Source: Oerskovia turbata (GTDB lineage: Bacteria > Actinomycetota > Actinomycetes > Actinomycetales > Cellulomonadaceae). Taken from it: DNA of 64,000 nt. The notes below the pieces were generated by a model. It did no database searches, was not told the DNA's origin, and worked only from the letters and a program-made list of their open reading frames with translations. The stretch covers positions 310,001-374,000 of the forward strand of contig NZ_JOFV01000005.1 in the NCBI RefSeq assembly GCF_000718325.1, written 5' to 3'. This document shows positions 1 to 9,767 of this stretch, in pieces (the stretch's first letter is position 1; the number at the start of each line of letters is the position of its first letter). The position numbers were made by a program, and so were the translations under genes.

Positions 1-1
1 C

Positions 2-253
2 CGGGAGGCGACGGTCGTGGCCTCGGGGCACGGCGCCGTCGAGCGGGTGGTCCAGGAGACCATGGGCAGGCCCACGCAGAAGCTCCTCGACGAGCACCGG
101 CGGGTGCGCGAGCTGGCGCAGTCGGCGCGCGACACCGGCAAGGCATCGCCGCTCACCGGGCCTCTGACGTTGCCCACAGCCCAGGACCTGAGCGACCTGT
201 CCACAGACGCCCCTTCGGCCCAGGACGCTGCGACGCGCGAACCGTCAGCCTGA
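2..253 (+). CDS. C-terminal end of an unidentified protein (partial)
   Basis: The reading frame is open from the first bases of the window to a TGA at 251-253, so at least 83 residues of a longer protein are present; it could instead be a short protein starting at ATG 61. The visible part is charged and helical-looking around the motif RPTQKLLDEHRRVRELAQ, followed by a Pro/Ser/Thr/Asp-rich tail that looks disordered. I do not recognise the family. It ends 43 bp before the SSB paralogue on the same strand, so the two may share a transcript. Codon use is like its neighbours. Confidence 0.5.
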   Translation, partial: REATVVASGHGAVERVVQETMGRPTQKLLDEHRRVRELAQSARDTGKASPLTGPLTLPTAQDLSDLSTDAPSAQDAATREPSA

Positions 254-296
254 GTGCGCGGTCGGCACCAGGCCGGCCCCGCACCCAGGAGGAACG

Positions 297-974
297 ATGG
301 GCAACGACGTCACGGTGACGCTGGCAGGCTTCATGGGCACGACCCCCAAGCTCTTCACGTCCCCGACCGGCAACGACTTCACGAGCTTTCGCATCGCGAG
401 CACCACGCGCTACCTCGACCGCTCGCGCGGCGAGTGGGTCGACGGGCGCACCATCTGGTTCACCGTGAAGGCGTGGCGGGCCATGGCGCAGAACGTCGCG
501 GCGTCGCTGCGCAAGGGCGACGCGGTCGTGGTCACGGGCCGCCTCGCGGTCGACGAGTGGACCAGCCCCGAGGGCCCGCGCACCAACCTCGTGATCGAGG
601 CGAGCGCGCTCGGCCCCGACCTGACGCGCGGTCGCGCGCAGTTCCAGCACACGGTCCACCGCACCGCCCAGCCCGACGGCGCCGCGGACGCCCCGGCGCC
701 CGCCTCGCCCGGGGGCGTCCCGGCCTCGGGGAGCCCGGGGTCCGGTGAGCGGACGGGCGGCCTGAGCGAGGGACCGGGCGACGGCAGCGCGTGGGACCTG
801 GGCGGGCTGGGGGAGCCGTTCCCCGAGGACGACGACGCCGAGCACGGCCTGGTGGACGACGCGCTGGGGGAGCAGGGACCGGGCGCCGACGACGCGGGCC
901 TGACCGACGAGAAGATCGAGGCCGACCACGCTCACGAGGACGTGCTGACCGGCGGGCTCCTGGCGACGCGCTGA
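297..974 (+). CDS. Single-stranded DNA-binding protein, SsbB-like paralogue
   Basis: This 225-aa protein has an N-terminal OB fold (about residues 1-115) with the SSB pattern GNDFTSFRIAST, WFTVKAWRAMAQNVAASL and KGDAVVVTGRL. SSBs coat single-stranded DNA during replication, repair and recombination. The C-terminal half is a Pro/Gly/Asp-rich linker, and it ends GGLLATR rather than the acidic DDDxPF tip by which canonical SSBs recruit partners. It is therefore probably the second actinobacterial SSB (Rv2478c type), not the replicative one beside rpsF. AGGAGGA at 287-293 sits 3 nt before ATG 297. The gene lies directly upstream of ettA, as in mycobacteria. Confidence 0.85.
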   Translation: MGNDVTVTLAGFMGTTPKLFTSPTGNDFTSFRIASTTRYLDRSRGEWVDGRTIWFTVKAWRAMAQNVAASLRKGDAVVVTGRLAVDEWTSPEGPRTNLVIEASALGPDLTRGRAQFQHTVHRTAQPDGAADAPAPASPGGVPASGSPGSGERTGGLSEGPGDGSAWDLGGLGEPFPEDDDAEHGLVDDALGEQGPGADDAGLTDEKIEADHAHEDVLTGGLLATR

Positions 975-986
975 GGCCCGACCGCG

Positions 987-992
987 TAGGCT
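987..992 (+). promoter_or_regulatory. Putative -10 box of ettA
   Basis: TAGGCT fits the actinobacterial TANNNT -10 pattern and lies just after the SSB stop codon. It would give ettA a leader of about 85 nt. I see no convincing -35. Confidence 0.4.
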
Positions 993-1085
993 GGGGGGTC
1001 GAAGACGCCCGCCCCACCTGGGGCACCCCGGGTCCGGGGCGGGCGCACAGCATCCCGCGAGCGATCGAACGGTGGAACAGAGCCA

Positions 1086-2768
<1,683 letters not shown>

Positions 2769-2815
2769 CCAGCGCACGACCGGTGCTCACCCCGCTGACG
2801 GGCGGCACCGCGACC

Positions 2816-2854
2816 GAAGGCCCCCGGCGATGGCGGATCCGCCGGGGGCCTTCG
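2816..2854. terminator. Terminator after ettA
   Basis: AAGGCCCCCGGC (2817-2828) pairs perfectly with GCCGGGGGCCTT (2841-2852) around a 12-nt loop. Confidence 0.8.
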
Positions 2855-2896
2855 TCGTCCCGGCGCGCTCACCGGTCGCGCGGGCGCTCCGTCCGG

Positions 2897-2902
2897 CAGA
2901 CT
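2897..2902 (+). promoter_or_regulatory. Leaderless-type -10 of the first GTPase gene
   Basis: CAGACT ends 7 nt before ATG 2910, leaving no room for a Shine-Dalgarno leader. Confidence 0.45.
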
Positions 2903-2909
2903 GAGGCGC

Positions 2910-4958
2910 ATGACCCAGCCGAGCGACGACGCCGTCCCGCCCGTCGGCGGTGACCCCGTCGACAGCGCCTCCGAGGAAGCGGTCCACGGTCGTCACGCGG
3001 CCGACGAGGACCCCGGCGCGGGGAACGCGCCCGCGCGGACGGCGGCGGGCACCGACGAGCTCGTCGCCGCTCTCGACGTCCTGCGGGGCGAGCTCACGGC
3101 GCAGCGCCTGCCTCTCGTGACACCGGGCGTCGAGGAGGACCGTCGGACGCTCGCGCTCGCGGTCGACCAGCTCGACGACTACCTGCTCCCGCGCCTGCGG
3201 TCACGGTCCGCGCCGCTGCTCGTGGTGGTCGGTGGCTCGACGGGCGCGGGCAAGTCGACGCTCGTGAACTCGGTCCTGGGGGAGAAGGTCACGGTGCCGG
3301 GGGTCCTGCGGCCCACGACCCGCTCGCCCGTGCTTGTCCACCACCCGCTCGACGCCCGCTGGTTCAGCACTGACCGCATCCTGCCGGGGCTCGCGCGCGT
3401 CGCGGGGCCCGCGGACCACGGCTCCGCGGAGGGGGCGCAGCGGTCGGTCCGGCTGGTCGCGTCCGAGGTCCTGCCGCAGGGCCTGGCGCTCCTCGACGCC
3501 CCGGACGTCGACTCGGTCGTGGTCGAGAACCGCGAGCTCGCCGCGCAGCTCCTGGGTGCCGCGGACCTGTGGCTCTTCGTGACCACGGCCGCCCGCTACG
3601 CCGACGCGGTGCCCTGGGACCTGCTCCACGAGGCCGCGACCCGGCGCGCGCAGGTGGCGCTCGTCCTGGACCGGGTGGACCCCGGGGCGGAGGCCGTCGG
3701 CGCAGACCTTCATCGCCTGGCCTCGGAGAACGGCCTGGGCGACGCACCGATCTTCGTCGTGCCCGAGGCGCCGCTCACGGACGGTCTGCTGCCCGAGACC
3801 GCGGTCGGGGAGATCTCGCGCTGGCTGACTGCGCTCGGTGGCGACGCGGGTGCGCGCTCGGCCGTGATCGACGCGACGCGGGACGGCGTGGTCGACGACC
3901 TGGTGCGGCGCGCGCTGCGGCTCGCGGGCGCGGTCGACGTGCAGCACGAGGCCGACGACCACCTGCGGTCCTCGGTCGACGCGGCGTACGACGACGCGCG
4001 GCGCACGGTCCTGGCCGCGACGAGCGACGGCGCGATGCTGCGCGGCGAGGTCCTCGCACGCTGGCAGGACTTCGTGGGTACGGGCGAGTTCTTCCGGGCG
4101 GTCGAGCAGAAGGTCGGTTCGGTCCGCGACGCGATCGGCGGCTTCTTCCGGGGCAAGGGACGCAAGGTCCCGGGCGTCGAGGAGGCGATCTCGCACGGCC
4201 TGGAGTCCGTGGTGCTCGACGCCGCGGAGGAGGCCGCCGAGCGCACCTACCGTGCGTGGCGTGCCGACCCGGCCGGAGCCGCGCTGCTCGACGGGCTCGA
4301 CCTGTCCCGCGCCTCGGCCTCGCTGCGGCCCCGGGTCGCGGAGGAGATCCGGGGCTGGCAGTCGGACGTCCTCGCGCTCGTCGGCGAGCAGGCCGCGGGC
4401 AGGCGCGGCACGGCGCGTGCGCTGTCGTTCGGCCTCAACGGCCTGGGCGTGGCGCTCATGATCCTCGTGTTCGCCTCGACGGGCGGCATCACCGGGGCGG
4501 AGATCGGGATCGCGGGCGGGACCGCGGTCCTCGCGCAGAAGCTCCTGGAGGCCGTGTTCGGCGACGACGCGGTCCGCCGCCTGACCCGCACCGCGCAGGA
4601 CCGGCTCGCGGGCCGCGTCGCGGCGGTGCTCGACGGCGAGGCCCGGCGCTACACGTCGCAGCTCGACGCGCTCGGTACGGGGGACGCCACGGGGGCCCCG
4701 CTCCGGGCCGCGGCGTACGACGTGCGCCAGGCCGCGCGGCGCGAGCAGAAGACCCGCGACCGGGCGGGCGCGACGGGAGAGGGGAGCGGCGCCGTCGGGC
4801 AGGGGGGTGCCCTGCGCGGGGCGCGCGCCGTCCCCGCGTCCGCGCCACCGGACCCTACCGACACCTCGGCGACCGAGCGTCCCGGGTTCTGGCGCCGCCT
4901 GTTCGGTGGTCGTCCGGTCGAGCCGGGCGAGGCCGCCGCCACCGGGGACGAGCCCTGA
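2910..4958 (+). CDS. Dynamin/YfjP-like P-loop GTPase, membrane-associated
   Basis: This 682-aa protein has an acidic, disordered-looking first 45 residues and then a TRAFAC-type GTPase domain. G1 is GGSTGAGKST at 109-118, the G3-like motif is LLDAPDVDSV, and G4 looks degenerate (LDRVD). A hydrophobic hairpin, ALMILVFASTGGITGAEIGI, lies near residue 515, after a long helical region. The Arg/Gly/Pro-rich tail is probably cytoplasmic. Proteins of this layout occur in pairs in actinobacteria and are often labelled dynamin-family or ABC-like; their cellular role is not established. The stop overlaps the next gene's ATG by one base, so the two are translationally coupled and may form a heteromeric GTPase. 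Confidence 0.75.
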   Translation: MTQPSDDAVPPVGGDPVDSASEEAVHGRHAADEDPGAGNAPARTAAGTDELVAALDVLRGELTAQRLPLVTPGVEEDRRTLALAVDQLDDYLLPRLRSRSAPLLVVVGGSTGAGKSTLVNSVLGEKVTVPGVLRPTTRSPVLVHHPLDARWFSTDRILPGLARVAGPADHGSAEGAQRSVRLVASEVLPQGLALLDAPDVDSVVVENRELAAQLLGAADLWLFVTTAARYADAVPWDLLHEAATRRAQVALVLDRVDPGAEAVGADLHRLASENGLGDAPIFVVPEAPLTDGLLPETAVGEISRWLTALGGDAGARSAVIDATRDGVVDDLVRRALRLAGAVDVQHEADDHLRSSVDAAYDDARRTVLAATSDGAMLRGEVLARWQDFVGTGEFFRAVEQKVGSVRDAIGGFFRGKGRKVPGVEEAISHGLESVVLDAAEEAAERTYRAWRADPAGAALLDGLDLSRASASLRPRVAEEIRGWQSDVLALVGEQAAGRRGTARALSFGLNGLGVALMILVFASTGGITGAEIGIAGGTAVLAQKLLEAVFGDDAVRRLTRTAQDRLAGRVAAVLDGEARRYTSQLDALGTGDATGAPLRAAAYDVRQAARREQKTRDRAGATGEGSGAVGQGGALRGARAVPASAPPDPTDTSATERPGFWRRLFGGRPVEPGEAAATGDEP

Positions 4959-6544
4959 TGGCCCGCCTCGACCTGACGGCCCGCACCGCCGCGCTCGAGA
5001 CCGCAGTCTCCGCCGGCACGGCCCGCCTGCCCGACGACCTGCTCGACGACGCCCGCGCCGTCCTCGCGCACACCGCGACGCGCACCGCGCTGTCGGCCGA
5101 GCACACGGTCGTCGCGCTCGCGGGCTCGACCGGGTCGGGCAAGTCCTCGCTGTTCAACGCGATCGCGCGCGCCCCGCTCGCCCGCCCGGGCATCACCCGC
5201 CCGACGACGGGGCGCCCGATGGCGGTCGTCTGGGGGCCGGGGGCCGACCCGTTGCTGAGCTGGCTCGAGGTCGGCGACCGCCACCACGCCGCGGACCGCA
5301 CGGGCGTCGCCACCGACGGGCTCGTGCTGCTCGACCTGCCGGACCACGACTCGGTCGTGACCGAGCACCGCGCGATCGCCGAGCGCCTGGTCGAGCGCGT
5401 CGACCTGCTGGTGTGGGTCGTCGACCCGCAGAAGTACGCGGACGCGGCGCTCCACGAGCGGTACCTGCGCCCGCTCGCGGGCCACGGCGACGTCGTCGTG
5501 GTCGTGCTCAACCAGATCGACCGGCTGACCCCCGAGGAGGCGACCGCGTGCCTCGCGGACCTGCGCCGGCTCGTGGCCGAGGACGGCCTCTCCTCGGCGC
5601 GCGTCCTGGGCGTCTCGGCGACGACGGGGCAGGGGGTCGACGAGCTCGACGCGCTCCTGGGCCAGGCAGCCGCCCGGCGCGAGGCCGCGGTCGCGCGCAT
5701 GGTCGCGGACGTGCGCGGCGTCGCGCGCCGGATCGCGGACGCGTGCGGGGACAAGGTGCCCGAGCGGTCGCAGGACGCGGCCCGGTCACGCCTCGTCGAC
5801 GCCCTCGAGGCCGCGGCCGGTGTGCCGACCGTGGTCGACGCCGTCCGCGGTTCGGCGAACCGGCGCGCCCGCGCCGCGACCGGGTGGCCGCCCACGCGGT
5901 GGATCGGGAGGCTGCGCGTGGACCCCCTGCGGCGCCTCGGGCTCACGCGCGGCACGGACCGGCCCGACCTCGCCCGGACGTCCGTCCCGCGGGCCTCGCC
6001 CACGGTCGCGGCCCGCGCGCAGGTCGCCGTCCGCGAGTACGTGTCGACCATGACGGCCGGTGCCCCCCAGGACTGGGCCCTCGCCGCGCGAGAGCGCGTG
6101 ACCGACAGGACCGGGGGGCTTGCCGACGAGCTCGACCAGGCGGTCGCGGGCACCGAGCTCGAGGCCGCGCGGCGCCCGCGCTGGTGGGGCGTCGTGAGCC
6201 TCCTCCAGTGGGTCGTGCTGGGGGCCCTGGTCGTGGGGCTCGTCTGGCTGGGTGTGCTCGCGGTGCTCGCCTACCTCCAGCTCCCGGCCCCCGAGACCCC
6301 GGCGTGGCGAGGGTTCCCCTGGCCGACGCTCCTGGTCGTGGGCGGGGCGGCGGTCGGCGTCGTGCTGGCCCTCGCGTCGCGTGTCGCGGGGGCTCTCGGT
6401 GCCCGACGGCGTGCGGCCCGTGCGCGTCGCAGGCTGCGGGAGAGCATCGGGAAGGTCGCGGGGCGCCTCGTCTGGCTCCCCGTCGCGGAGGAGCTCTCGG
6501 CGCTCACCACGTGCCGTGTGGCCGCCCAGGTCGCGGCGACCTGA
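4958..6544 (+). CDS. Second YfjP-like GTPase with C-terminal membrane hairpin
   Basis: This 528-aa protein starts at ATG 4958 inside the upstream TGA (TGATG). Its GTPase domain has G1 GSTGSGKS at 56-63, a conserved Thr-containing switch region (GITRPTTGRP), G3 LLDLPDHDSV and a good G4, NQID. Two hydrophobic segments (about 410-440 and 450-470) precede a basic C terminus, suggesting inner-membrane anchoring with the GTPase in the cytosol. Being coupled to its paralogue implies roughly equal production. Related proteins act on membranes, septa or ribosomes; I cannot choose among these. Confidence 0.75.
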   Translation: MARLDLTARTAALETAVSAGTARLPDDLLDDARAVLAHTATRTALSAEHTVVALAGSTGSGKSSLFNAIARAPLARPGITRPTTGRPMAVVWGPGADPLLSWLEVGDRHHAADRTGVATDGLVLLDLPDHDSVVTEHRAIAERLVERVDLLVWVVDPQKYADAALHERYLRPLAGHGDVVVVVLNQIDRLTPEEATACLADLRRLVAEDGLSSARVLGVSATTGQGVDELDALLGQAAARREAAVARMVADVRGVARRIADACGDKVPERSQDAARSRLVDALEAAAGVPTVVDAVRGSANRRARAATGWPPTRWIGRLRVDPLRRLGLTRGTDRPDLARTSVPRASPTVAARAQVAVREYVSTMTAGAPQDWALAARERVTDRTGGLADELDQAVAGTELEAARRPRWWGVVSLLQWVVLGALVVGLVWLGVLAVLAYLQLPAPETPAWRGFPWPTLLVVGGAAVGVVLALASRVAGALGARRRAARARRRLRESIGKVAGRLVWLPVAEELSALTTCRVAAQVAAT

Positions 6545-6552
6545 GGCGGGCG

Positions 6553-6558
6553 TAAGGT
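6553..6558 (+). promoter_or_regulatory. Putative -10 of the thioesterase gene
   Basis: TAAGGT fits TANNNT and lies 9 bp after the GTPase stop. The downstream gene has a normal leader with GAAAGGA at 6614-6620. Confidence 0.45.
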
Positions 6559-6627
6559 GACCCGGGTGCCTCATCGCCGATCCCCGGCGGACGAGAGGCG
6601 CGCGCCCCACGTGAAGAAAGGACTTCC

Positions 6628-7134
6628 ATGACCCGCCTGCACGTCCCCGTCGCCCTGCGCTGGTCCGACCTCGACGCCTACCAGCACGTCAACAACGTCG
6701 AGATGCTGCGGCTCCTGGAGGATGCCCGCATCACCGCGTTCTGGCGTCACCCCGAGGCGTCGCTCGAGGAGAGCTGGCCCACGGCGGTCCTCGACACGGG
6801 GCCGCACGCGACGTCGCACACCCTGGTCGCCCGGCAGGAGATCGAGTACCTGCGGCCCCTGGGGTTCACGCGGAGCCCGGTGCGTGTCGAGATGTGGCTC
6901 GGGCACCTGGGTGGGGCGAGCCTCGAGGTCTGCTACGAGGTGCACACCGAGTGGCCCGACGGCGCCGAGCGGACCGGGCCCTCGATCGGCAGCAGGCCCT
7001 ACGCCAAGGCCGCGACGACCATCGTGGTCGTGGACGCGGCGACGGGCGCACCGCGGCGCATCACCGAGCCCGAGCGCGCGGCCTGGCAGCCGTTCGTCGA
7101 GGAGCCGCTCGAGTTCCGACGCCGAGGACGCTGA
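6628..7134 (+). CDS. Acyl-CoA thioesterase, 4HBT/YbgC-like hotdog protein
   Basis: This 168-aa single-hotdog protein is probably a homo-oligomeric cytosolic thioesterase that hydrolyses acyl-CoA to free acid and CoA. The catalytic segment RWSDLDAYQHVNNVEMLRLL (residues 11-30) contains the Asp and HVNN signature of 4-hydroxybenzoyl-CoA thioesterase relatives, and IEYLRPL is the usual second motif. The natural substrate cannot be read from sequence. GAAAGGA lies 7 nt upstream of the ATG. A large hairpin follows the gene, so it is probably transcribed alone. Confidence 0.85.
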   Translation: MTRLHVPVALRWSDLDAYQHVNNVEMLRLLEDARITAFWRHPEASLEESWPTAVLDTGPHATSHTLVARQEIEYLRPLGFTRSPVRVEMWLGHLGGASLEVCYEVHTEWPDGAERTGPSIGSRPYAKAATTIVVVDAATGAPRRITEPERAAWQPFVEEPLEFRRRGR

Positions 7135-7142
7135 GCCTGTCC

Positions 7143-7196
7143 GGACCGGTCGACGTCCCCCCGACGTCCTCGCCCGCGGGGGGCGTCCGCCGGTCC
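7143..7196. terminator. Hairpin after the thioesterase gene
   Basis: GGACCGG pairs with CCGGTCC (7143-7149 / 7090s-end at 7196), and GACGTCCCCC pairs with GGGGGGCGTC inside it with small mismatches. It ends two bases before the most upstream candidate start of the next gene, which argues against that start. Confidence 0.6.
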
Positions 7197-7236
7197 CGTG
7201 ACGCACACGACCGTGACGGATGCCCCCGGTAGATGT

Positions 7237-7242
7237 CATGAT
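7237..7242 (+). promoter_or_regulatory. Leaderless-type -10 for the gene at 7249
   Basis: CATGAT ends 6 nt before GTG 7249. This favours 7249 over the in-frame GTG at 7198, which abuts a terminator hairpin. Confidence 0.45.
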
Positions 7243-7248
7243 GCGCGC

Positions 7249-8049
7249 GTGGACACCGTAGAGGTTGTAGGCGCCGACGTGGCCGTCGACGCCGGACCCG
7301 AAGACGTTCTGCCCGTTCTGCCCCGGTCCGAGGCGCCCCTCTCGGACGTCGAGCTCGAGCTCGACGCCGTGGACTGGGGCGCCTACCAGGGGGCGTTCGG
7401 CGCGGCCGACGTGATCCCTGCCCTGGTGCGCGCCGTCGTCGGGCCGGCGGGGGCCGAGCAGGACGAGGCCCTCGACCTGCTGTGGCAGGTCGTGAACCAC
7501 GACGGGGCCCTCTACGGCGTGTCGGTGCCCGCGCTGCGCGTGCTCGCGGCGGTCGTGCGGGACGACAGCCAGCCCGAGGACGTGCGCAGCGGGGTCGCGC
7601 TCCTCCTGCTGACCATGGGCGCCGCCCACCTGCCCGGCGAGCCCGCCGACCAGGTGGACCTCCAGCTCGAGGTGCTGCTCGCCGCGCAGGAGGTCCTGCC
7701 CGGCCTCGACGAGTCCTTCCTCCACGGACCCCGGACGCTCCAGGTCGCGCTGCTCGCGTTCCAGGCCGTCACCGGGGAGGCGACGTCCGCCGCGGGGCGT
7801 GCGGCCATCGCCCGTCTCGTCGCGGCCGACGAGCCGCTGCTCGCCGCGATCGCCTCGCTCACGTTCGACCTGGTCTCGGGTGCCGTGCCCGCTCGCGGGG
7901 CCGTGCACCGGCCCGGTGTGCTCGACGAGGACATCCGCGAGCTCATCGAGGACTACGCCGACCTCACCGACGTCACGCTCGCCGGCATGGTCGTCAGCGA
8001 GACCGCGTTCGCCCTCGTCGACCGGATGCTCACCGCGCTCGAGGAGTAG
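7249..8049 (+). CDS. Uncharacterised Leu/Ala-rich helical protein
   Basis: This 266-aa acidic protein (283 aa if GTG 7198 is used) has no signal peptide or membrane segment. It is rich in Ala, Leu, Val, Asp and Glu, with repeated amphipathic helices resembling an alpha-solenoid or HEAT-like fold, for example VIPALVRAVVGPAG, ALDLLWQVVNHDG and VPALRVLAAVV. This layout resembles proteins annotated only as hypothetical in actinobacteria. I assign no function. It converges on the SDR gene with a 24-bp gap. Confidence 0.6.
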   Translation: MDTVEVVGADVAVDAGPEDVLPVLPRSEAPLSDVELELDAVDWGAYQGAFGAADVIPALVRAVVGPAGAEQDEALDLLWQVVNHDGALYGVSVPALRVLAAVVRDDSQPEDVRSGVALLLLTMGAAHLPGEPADQVDLQLEVLLAAQEVLPGLDESFLHGPRTLQVALLAFQAVTGEATSAAGRAAIARLVAADEPLLAAIASLTFDLVSGAVPARGAVHRPGVLDEDIRELIEDYADLTDVTLAGMVVSETAFALVDRMLTALEE

Positions 8050-8073
8050 GTCGCAGCAGGTCGGTCGCCCGGC

Positions 8074-9708
8074 CTACCTGCCCTCGGCCGCTGCCGCTGC
8101 CGCCGCTGCTCGCTCCGCGGCCTCGGCGATGTTCTTCTGCATGCCCCCGAACACGACGCCGTGGAACGGCGCGACCGACCACCAGTACACCTGCCCGGCG
8201 AGCCCGTGCGGGTGGAACAGCGCCCGCTGCGCGAAGTAGGACCGTCCCGGCCCGGACGCCTCCTCGGGAGCTGGACCGACGTCGTCGGGCCCCGTGATCT
8301 CCTCGGCCGAATCGTCGACGCGCAGCTCGAGCCACGCCAGACCCGGCAGCCGCATCTCGGCACGCAGCAGCAGGCGCCGACCGGGCTCGATGGCCTCGAC
8401 CCGCCAGAAGTCCAGGACGTCGTCGACCACGAGCGTGCGCTCGTCGCGACGCCCGCGCCGCAGGCCCGGACCGCCCGATAGCCGGTCGAGGAGCCCGCGC
8501 ACCCGCCACGCGAGCGACCACGAGTACCAGCCGCGCTGCCCGCCGATCGACTCGATCACGGACCACAGGACGTCGGCGGGGGCGTCGACCACGCGTCGGC
8601 GCTCGTCGACGTAGAACGAGCCGCCCGCCCAGTCGGGGTCCGAGGGCAGAGGGTCGCTCGGCGCGCCCTCGACCGCGGCCGACGACCAGCGCGTGGTCAC
8701 CTCGCCGTCGTGGACGCGCTGGAGCGCGAGCTCGACCGCGCGGCGGAAGCCGATCAGCCCGCCGGGCGGGTCGGGGACGTACCGCGCGATGTCGTGCTCG
8801 TCGCACACGACCTCGTGGACCAGGGACTCGACCAGGGGCCGCGCGATGCTCGCGGGCACAGGCGTCACAAGACCCACCCAGTGGCTCGACAGGCGCGGGG
8901 TCAGGACCGGGACGCTCACGATGAGCCGTCGCGGCAGCCCGGCGACCTGCGCGTAGCCCTGCATCATCTGCCGGTAGGTCAGGACGTCGGGCCCGCCGAT
9001 GTCGAACGCGCGCGAGACGTCGGGGGGCATCGTCGCGCTGCCGACGAGGTAGCGCAGCACGTCACGGACCGCGATCGGCTGGATGCGGTTGTCGACCCAG
9101 CGCGGCGTCGTCATCGCGGGCAGGCGCTCGGTGAGGTAGCGCATCATCTCGAACGACGCCGAGCCCGAGCCGAGGATCACCGCGGCCTGGAGCACCGTCG
9201 TCGGGACGCCCGAGGCCAGCAGGATCTCGCCCACCTCCTTGCGCGAGGCCAGGTGCGGCGACAGGTCGGCGTCGTCGACGTCGGGGAACAGGCCGCCCAG
9301 GTAGACGATCCGTCCGACGCCCGCCTCGCGGGCCGCCCGGGCGAACGTCAGGGCCGTACGCCGGTCACGGGCCGCGAACGAGCGGCCCGTGCCGAGCGAG
9401 TGGATCAGGTAGTACGCGACGTCCGCCCCCTGCAGGGCCTCACGGATCTGGTCCAGGTCCGACGCGTCCGCCTGCACCAGGTCCACGTGCTGCGCCCAGT
9501 CGCGGCCGGCCAGGCGTTCAGGGCGGCGGGCGATCGCGCGGACGCGGTGCCCGGCGCCCAGGAGCTCGGGGACGAGGCGGCCGCCGACGTAGCCCGTCAC
9601 GCCCGTGACGGCGACGGTCAGAGGATCCGGACCGGGGGCGGGCCCGGTGGGCCCTTCGGCGGGGGTGGGCGGAGTGGGCGGGGGAGCGGCGTCGTCGGCT
9701 GTGGTCAT
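8074..9708 (-). CDS. NAD(P)-binding SDR-type protein with DUF2867 C-terminal domain
   Basis: This 544-aa cytosolic protein begins with a Pro-rich stretch, then an atypical short-chain dehydrogenase/NmrA-like Rossmann domain with VTGVTGYVGGRLVPELL near residue 35. That domain contains YYLIHSLGTG and FARAAREAGVGRIVYLGG, typical of complex-I NDUFA9-like or YbjT-like proteins. From about residue 345 a DUF2867/SRPBCC-like region begins (GGSFYVDERRRVVDAPADVLW). The combination is common in actinobacteria, but substrate and reaction are unknown. ATG 9708 is preferred over ATG 9720 because GGGAAG lies 4 nt before it. Confidence 0.75.
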   Translation of the reverse strand: MTTADDAAPPPTPPTPAEGPTGPAPGPDPLTVAVTGVTGYVGGRLVPELLGAGHRVRAIARRPERLAGRDWAQHVDLVQADASDLDQIREALQGADVAYYLIHSLGTGRSFAARDRRTALTFARAAREAGVGRIVYLGGLFPDVDDADLSPHLASRKEVGEILLASGVPTTVLQAAVILGSGSASFEMMRYLTERLPAMTTPRWVDNRIQPIAVRDVLRYLVGSATMPPDVSRAFDIGGPDVLTYRQMMQGYAQVAGLPRRLIVSVPVLTPRLSSHWVGLVTPVPASIARPLVESLVHEVVCDEHDIARYVPDPPGGLIGFRRAVELALQRVHDGEVTTRWSSAAVEGAPSDPLPSDPDWAGGSFYVDERRRVVDAPADVLWSVIESIGGQRGWYSWSLAWRVRGLLDRLSGGPGLRRGRRDERTLVVDDVLDFWRVEAIEPGRRLLLRAEMRLPGLAWLELRVDDSAEEITGPDDVGPAPEEASGPGRSYFAQRALFHPHGLAGQVYWWSVAPFHGVVFGGMQKNIAEAAERAAAAAAAAEGR

Positions 9709-9767
9709 GGTGCTTCCCATGGTGACGCGGGCGGCGGCCGCTCGCGACCGGCGGCCCTCCGTCCCCC

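Noticed and set aside
7198..7248. GTG 7198 as start of the gene at 7249
   Set aside because: It abuts a terminator hairpin, has no ribosome-binding site, and a -10 box lies just before GTG 7249.
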